This document shows positions 22,637 through 26,165 of a stretch of 26,165 bases of DNA, piece by piece. Source of the stretch: RGIG9079 sp964567845 (GTDB lineage Bacteria > Bacteroidota > Bacteroidia > Bacteroidales > Marinifilaceae); assembly GCA_964567845.1 (NCBI GenBank), contig CAZMOG010000022.1, positions 1 to 26,165 on the forward strand. Direction: 5' to 3'. A program made the position numbers and the translations under genes. Below the pieces are notes generated by a model. The model did not search any database. It was given only the letters and a program-made list of their open reading frames with translations, and was not told where the DNA came from. The first letter of the stretch is position 1. Each line of letters starts with the position of its first letter.

Positions 22637-23074
22637 TTAGACTTTTTTAATGATGTAGCGTACCACTCCCCAAATTTGAAAGTCGTTATCTTTGTTTACA
22701 ACTATCGGTTTAAACTCTTTGTTTGCAGGTACAAGCAAACCATGATCGCCCATATCCTTGAACCGTTTAAGGGTAAAATCGCCGTCAATAAAGCAGACAG
22801 CCAATGCACCGTCGTGAGGTTCGACACTCTTGTCAATAATAAGAAGGTCTCCATTGTTTATCCCCTCGTCTATCATTGATGTTCCGCGAACACGGGCATA
22901 GAATGTGGCAGCAGGATTCTTGACAAGCTCTTTGTTTAAATCCAGCGATAGATCCATGAAATCCTCGGCAGGCGATGGAAAGCCTGCAGCAACGCCATTC
23001 TCCGAGAATGGAATTGTTTGAGGTTCACTTAGATCGGGATTAAATAGTTCCAATGAGGTATATTTATCTTTCAT
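22637..23074 (-). CDS. umuD: UmuD-like translesion polymerase subunit, self-cleaving
   Basis: 145 residues, LexA/UmuD peptidase S24 fold without a DNA-binding domain. Visible: cleavage site Ala30-Gly31 in VAAGFPSPAED, the nucleophile Ser66 in RGTSMIDEGI, and the general base Lys103 in GDFTLKRF. The Ser-Lys distance (37 residues) and the cleavage-site-to-Ser distance equal those of E. coli UmuD (24/25, 60, 97), so RecA-stimulated autocleavage is expected. It is first in the operon with umuC. ATG at 23072-23074 preceded by an AC-rich leader without Shine-Dalgarno; a TAnnTTTG element lies 41 bases upstream. I do not see an E. coli-type SOS box. Confidence 0.93.
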   Translation of the reverse strand: MKDKYTSLELFNPDLSEPQTIPFSENGVAAGFPSPAEDFMDLSLDLNKELVKNPAATFYARVRGTSMIDEGINNGDLLIIDKSVEPHDGALAVCFIDGDFTLKRFKDMGDHGLLVPANKEFKPIVVNKDNDFQIWGVVRYIIKKV

Positions 23075-23115
23075 TGTGTATAGTGTCTATTTTGTTTTGT
23101 TGTGTTAAATATTCA

Positions 23116-23123
23116 CAAAGATA
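23116..23123 (-). promoter_or_regulatory. -7 promoter element of umuDC
   Basis: On the minus strand TATCTTTG, an exact match to TAnnTTTG, 41 bases before the umuD ATG. The divergent metallopeptidase gene has its own element, also TATCTTTG, 53 bases away on the other strand. Confidence 0.6.
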
Positions 23124-23151
23124 CGAAGATTCCGTTTTAATTTTAATCCTA

Positions 23152-23184
23152 TTTGGAGTTAATAATTGTTTTATTTATCTTTGG
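23152..23184 (+). promoter_or_regulatory. Promoter of the metallopeptidase lipoprotein gene
   Basis: TTTG (23152-23155), 21-base spacer, then TATCTTTG (23177-23184), an exact TAnnTTTG. The start codon lies 43 bases downstream. Confidence 0.62.
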
Positions 23185-23227
23185 AGTGTTAAAAATTGAC
23201 AAAAACAAATAACAATAAAACAGAGTT

Positions 23228-24094
23228 ATGAAGACAATTATTACAATGTTGGCAGCAGCTTGTTTATTTACAGCGTGTTGTGGTAATGGATCAAAGTGTG
23301 GAGTTCAGGATTCTACTCCTGTTCCCGAGATGGCAACTTATGATGAGAAGCCTGTAATAACTGCTCCTCCGGCAGAGTTGAATTTGGATCCATTTTATGA
23401 GAAATATATGAATGTGAATGGAATTCATGTGTGTAGTTCATGGCGTGTGCCCGATAGTTGCTTCCAGGCTGCGTATGTAAGTATCAGAGGAGTAACCGAG
23501 GCTTTGCCAAAAGAGGTTATGGATGTACTTCTTGCCAAAAATACCCGTATAGGAATTATGGCTCGTTACGAGGGAACAACCGACATTCCCGAGCATGCTC
23601 ATTTGGTTCGCGATACCAGCATTAACTGGGATTTGCGTGCACGTGGATTAGGTGGTTCAAGAAGAAACCCATTCTCTACAAGTGCTGAGGAGAATATCTT
23701 GGCTTATCAGATTGATAAGTACCATGCAGAGGATATCTTGATTCACGAGTTTGCTCACACTATTCATGGAGCAGGAATCTGCGAGGTATACAAAGATTTC
23801 AATAAGGAGTTACAGGCAGCATTGGATAAGGCTTTGGCTGCAGGTCGTTGGCAGAATGTATATGCTGGAACCAATATCTCTGAGTACTGGGCCGAGGGTG
23901 TTCAGTCATGGTTCAATGTTAACGCAGAGGTTAACAAAGACGAGGGAGATGGAAAGCACAACAAGATAAATACTCGCGAGGAGTTGAAACGTTACGATCC
24001 GGGCTTGTACGAGATTCTTTCACGTTTCTTCACTCCGGTTGACAAAATGTATAGCCGTCACAAATATGTGAACGAGTTTAATTGGACTGAATAA
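23228..24094 (+). CDS. Lipoprotein zinc metallopeptidase (HExxH), uncharacterised
   Basis: 288 residues. The N terminus is a lipoprotein signal with lipobox LFTAC, lipidated Cys17, so the protein is membrane-anchored, probably facing the periplasm or the cell surface. The core has HEFAHTIH (HExxH, residues 173-177, His173, Glu174 and His177) and, 42-46 residues later, EYWAEGVQSWF, where Glu219 or Glu223 fits a gluzincin third ligand. Further conserved-looking parts are DIPEHAHLV before the core, WDLRARGLGG and NTREELKRYDPGLYEILSRFF after it. I know this pattern from uncharacterised secreted bacterial proteins (also in planctomycetes) that resemble anthrax-lethal-factor-type peptidases; I cannot name an experimentally studied substrate. 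Five Cys are in the first 70 residues. It stands alone with own promoter and terminator. Confidence 0.8.
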   Translation: MKTIITMLAAACLFTACCGNGSKCGVQDSTPVPEMATYDEKPVITAPPAELNLDPFYEKYMNVNGIHVCSSWRVPDSCFQAAYVSIRGVTEALPKEVMDVLLAKNTRIGIMARYEGTTDIPEHAHLVRDTSINWDLRARGLGGSRRNPFSTSAEENILAYQIDKYHAEDILIHEFAHTIHGAGICEVYKDFNKELQAALDKALAAGRWQNVYAGTNISEYWAEGVQSWFNVNAEVNKDEGDGKHNKINTREELKRYDPGLYEILSRFFTPVDKMYSRHKYVNEFNWTE

Positions 24095-24155
24095 CATAGA
24101 ATGTTTTTTCATAATAAAGTCGCTGTGAAGCGCAAATCGTAAAGTTAAATTGTGT

Positions 24156-24187
24156 AGAGGGCGTTGTGAAACGACCCTCTTTTTTAT
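24156..24187 (+). terminator. Terminator of the metallopeptidase gene
   Basis: AGAGGGCGTT (24156-24165), GTGA loop, AACG, bulged A, CCCTCT (24175-24180), then TTTTTT. The next gene's promoter begins immediately after, and its possible -33 TTG lies inside the hairpin. Confidence 0.88.
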
Positions 24188-24213
24188 GTACCTTTGCAAA
24201 TTACAAAAGGTAC
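24188..24213 (+). promoter_or_regulatory. Promoter and inverted repeat before the LRR gene
   Basis: The -7 element TACCTTTG (24189-24196) is an exact TAnnTTTG match; a TTG at 24164-24166 is 22 bases upstream. The element is one arm of a perfect inverted repeat, GTACCTTT (24188-24195) with AAAGGTAC (24206-24213), spaced 10 bases, which would centre near the expected transcript start. An operator or a bidirectional promoter are both possible. Confidence 0.55.
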
Positions 24214-24240
24214 TTTCGTTAAACATTACATACAGTAATA

Positions 24241-26115
24241 ATGGGTCAAATAAGGTTATTTGCACTGTTGCTTCTTTTTTTGTTTTGGGCATGTGATAAT
24301 GAGTTGATAAGTCCGGAAATTTCGGATGTGGAGAGTGTGCAATTAAGTGATGTGAATTGTGGCGAGGAGTATACAAAAATCTATTATAAGAGTGCTGATA
24401 ATAAAATTATTGAACCATATAATTCTGATGCCTTTGATGCAGAACTGATTTCAAATAGTTATGACAATGGTCTTGGAGTAATGTTATTCCGGGGTAAATT
24501 GACAGAAATTGGTTATAGAGCTTTTAGGGATTGTTCAAAGTTGGTTGAGATTACAATTCCCGAGGGGATTAGAGTTATATGTGAGCGCGCATTTGAATAT
24601 TGTCGAGGATTGAAAAGAATTCATCTTTCCAATGAAGTTGCTGAAATTGAGCAATATGCTTTTATGTTTTGTGAAAGTTTGTTGCGCATAGAGTTGTCCG
24701 ATAATTTGCTACGGATTGGCAGTGATGCCTTCTGGCATTGTGTCAGTCTGGATAGTGTAAATATTCCTCGAAATGTAACCTATATAGGCAACTCGATATT
24801 TTCAAATTGTGATAATTTGTCTGCAATTACTGTAGATACATTGAATGCGGTTTATGACAGCCGTAACAATTGTAATGCAATTATTCATACCTCGACCAAT
24901 AAATTGATATCAGGGTGTAAAAACACTATAATTCCAAATCGTATACAATCAATAGGCGATTGTGCATTTGTTTATTGCAATAATCTGACAACAATAGATA
25001 TTCCCGAGGGTGTGACCCATGTCGGAGAGTATGCATTTTATGGTTGTAGTAATTTGTCGGAGGTGAAGATACATGAAAATATCACCTCAATAGGCAATGC
25101 CGCTTTTGGAGCTTGTCGGAATTTGTATGAAATCATTGTGATGAGTATAGAGCCTCCGGTATTGGGAGAGTATGGCTTTCATCTTGATTATGTATCAGAT
25201 TTTTTTGCGGAGATACAGGTTCCGATTGGGGCAGAGGAGTGGTATCAAAATGCAGATGGGTGGAATAGGTATGCCGATTTGATTATAGGAGTCGATTGGA
25301 ATGAGAAGATAGTTTTTGAGGATTCAGAGGTAAAGAGACTTTGTGTTAAAAATTGGGATACTAATGGCGATGGGGAGTTGTCGTGTGTCGAGGCCTCGGC
25401 AGTAACTACATTGTCAAATGTATTTAGCGAAAATACAATGATTAAGTCATTTACCGAACTGTCATACTTTACGGGGCTGACCTCGATCAATGATCATGCA
25501 TTTAGCGATTGTCGAGCTTTGCAAAGAGTGGAGTTACCTAATACTATTGCTTCTATTGACGAAAGTGCTTTTCATAATTGTTATGAATTGGCAATGATAC
25601 ATTTACCGGAAAGTTTGAAATCGATAGGTGTATTAGCATTTGATCGATGCAGCAAATTGCAGAATATCAATCTTCCTGCCGGATTGTTGTCTATTGGTTA
25701 TTGTGCATTTTTTGGAGCTGCATTTACGCAGGTGTCCATCCCTCGGAATGTAGAGTATGTGGGCGATGGCGCATTTGCGCAATGTAGTAAGATAGAGAGT
25801 ATCGATGTGGATGCTGACAATTGCTATTACGATAGTCGTGCCAATAGCAATGCAATTATTGAAACTGCAACCAATGCTTTAGTTGCGGGATGTAATAATA
25901 CAACTATTCCTGAGGGGGTAGAGTCGATTAGGCGTTTTGCCTTTTATGGTTGCTCAAATATGACAGAAATTACAATCCCTTCAACCGTTACAGCTATAGG
26001 TGATTATGCCTTTTATCGTTGTAAGAAATTGTCAAGTGTAACCTTTTTGTCAACAAAACGTCCAACCCTTGGAGAATTAGTTTTTGGTGATTGTCCCATA
26101 ATATCCTTCAAATAA
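24241..26115 (+). CDS. BspA-like leucine-rich-repeat lipoprotein
   Basis: 624 residues, probable surface lipoprotein. The signal ends in lipobox FWAC with Cys18 as lipid anchor. Most of the protein is BspA/TpLRR-type (LRR_5) repeats of about 23 residues, for example IPEGVTHVGEYAFYGCSNL, in two blocks: about 90-310 and about 400-620. They are separated by a linker with VKNWDTNGDGELS, where Asp373, Asn375, Asp377, Glu379, Ser381 and Glu384 fit a calcium-binding EF-hand/dockerin loop (DxNxDGxLSxxE); similar linkers occur in other Bacteroidales LRR proteins. Such proteins are linked with adhesion to host or other cells. The last repeat stops early (FGDCPIISFK) where related proteins usually have a capping strand, so the C terminus may be shortened. 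Own promoter; no terminator seen in the remaining 50 bases. Confidence 0.88.
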   Translation: MGQIRLFALLLLFLFWACDNELISPEISDVESVQLSDVNCGEEYTKIYYKSADNKIIEPYNSDAFDAELISNSYDNGLGVMLFRGKLTEIGYRAFRDCSKLVEITIPEGIRVICERAFEYCRGLKRIHLSNEVAEIEQYAFMFCESLLRIELSDNLLRIGSDAFWHCVSLDSVNIPRNVTYIGNSIFSNCDNLSAITVDTLNAVYDSRNNCNAIIHTSTNKLISGCKNTIIPNRIQSIGDCAFVYCNNLTTIDIPEGVTHVGEYAFYGCSNLSEVKIHENITSIGNAAFGACRNLYEIIVMSIEPPVLGEYGFHLDYVSDFFAEIQVPIGAEEWYQNADGWNRYADLIIGVDWNEKIVFEDSEVKRLCVKNWDTNGDGELSCVEASAVTTLSNVFSENTMIKSFTELSYFTGLTSINDHAFSDCRALQRVELPNTIASIDESAFHNCYELAMIHLPESLKSIGVLAFDRCSKLQNINLPAGLLSIGYCAFFGAAFTQVSIPRNVEYVGDGAFAQCSKIESIDVDADNCYYDSRANSNAIIETATNALVAGCNNTTIPEGVESIRRFAFYGCSNMTEITIPSTVTAIGDYAFYRCKKLSSVTFLSTKRPTLGELVFGDCPIISFK

Positions 26116-26165
26116 TTAGCGCAAGCATATAATCCTTTTTATTTTTGGCATTTTATGTCATTAGT

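Noticed and set aside
23075..23227. Searched for an SOS/LexA box between umuD and the metallopeptidase gene.
   Set aside because: No CTG-N10-CAG or GAAC-N4-GTTC pattern is present.
1..26165. Mobile elements, CRISPR arrays, tRNA or rRNA genes, toxin-antitoxin pairs.
   Set aside because: No transposase or integrase frames, no regularly spaced short repeats and no cloverleaf sequences were recognised; the window reads as a core chromosomal region.

Overview
The window looks like an ordinary chromosomal segment of a member of the Bacteroidales (Bacteroidetes). Evidence seen directly: repeated TAnnTTTG promoter -7 elements in front of several genes, almost no Shine-Dalgarno sequences, an abundant-type OmpA/OprF porin, a DUF4491-like membrane domain, a BspA-type leucine-rich-repeat lipoprotein, and a one-chain PurL with a glutaminase domain. 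I cannot fix the family or genus from the sequence alone. Base composition and codon use look uniform; I see no insertion sequence, integrase, phage module, tRNA, rRNA or CRISPR array.

Layout. (1) 1-3403, plus: 3' nine-tenths of purL, cut by the window start, with a terminator. (2) 3555-11217, minus: glutamine synthetase-like protein, PiT phosphate transporter with a PhoU-like tail, phoB-phoR two-component pair and a YeiH-type transporter. A direct repeat with the architecture of a Pho box lies in front of the transporter gene. (3) 11297-16638, plus: a eukaryote-like carbamoyl-phosphate synthase large subunit, divergent from the glutamine synthetase gene, then a FadD-like acyl-CoA ligase. (4) 16662-19571, minus: ompA-like porin, then a two-gene operon of a DUF4491-Nudix fusion protein and a short-chain dehydrogenase. 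(5) 19737-21368, plus: RluA-family pseudouridine synthase with a coiled-coil, Cys-containing N-terminal extension. (6) 21365-23123, minus: umuD-umuC, tail to tail with the RluA gene through overlapping stop codons. (7) 23152-26115, plus: a lipoprotein zinc metallopeptidase (HExxH) and a BspA-like LRR lipoprotein with an EF-hand-like loop.

Functional links. The clearest local circuit is phosphate control: phoBR, the PiT-PhoU transporter and the putative Pho box form a compact sensor-regulator-target unit. Purine (purL), pyrimidine/arginine (carB) and glutamine (GS-like) genes share a nitrogen-metabolism theme, but are not one operon. The umuDC pair is a damage-tolerance cassette.

I did not find a clear new multi-gene defence or mobile system. 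The most interesting items are single-locus: the Pho-box-like repeat, the Nudix fusion, the eukaryote-like CarB, the Cys-containing RluA extension, the HExxH lipoprotein, and hairpins or palindromes at transcript starts.
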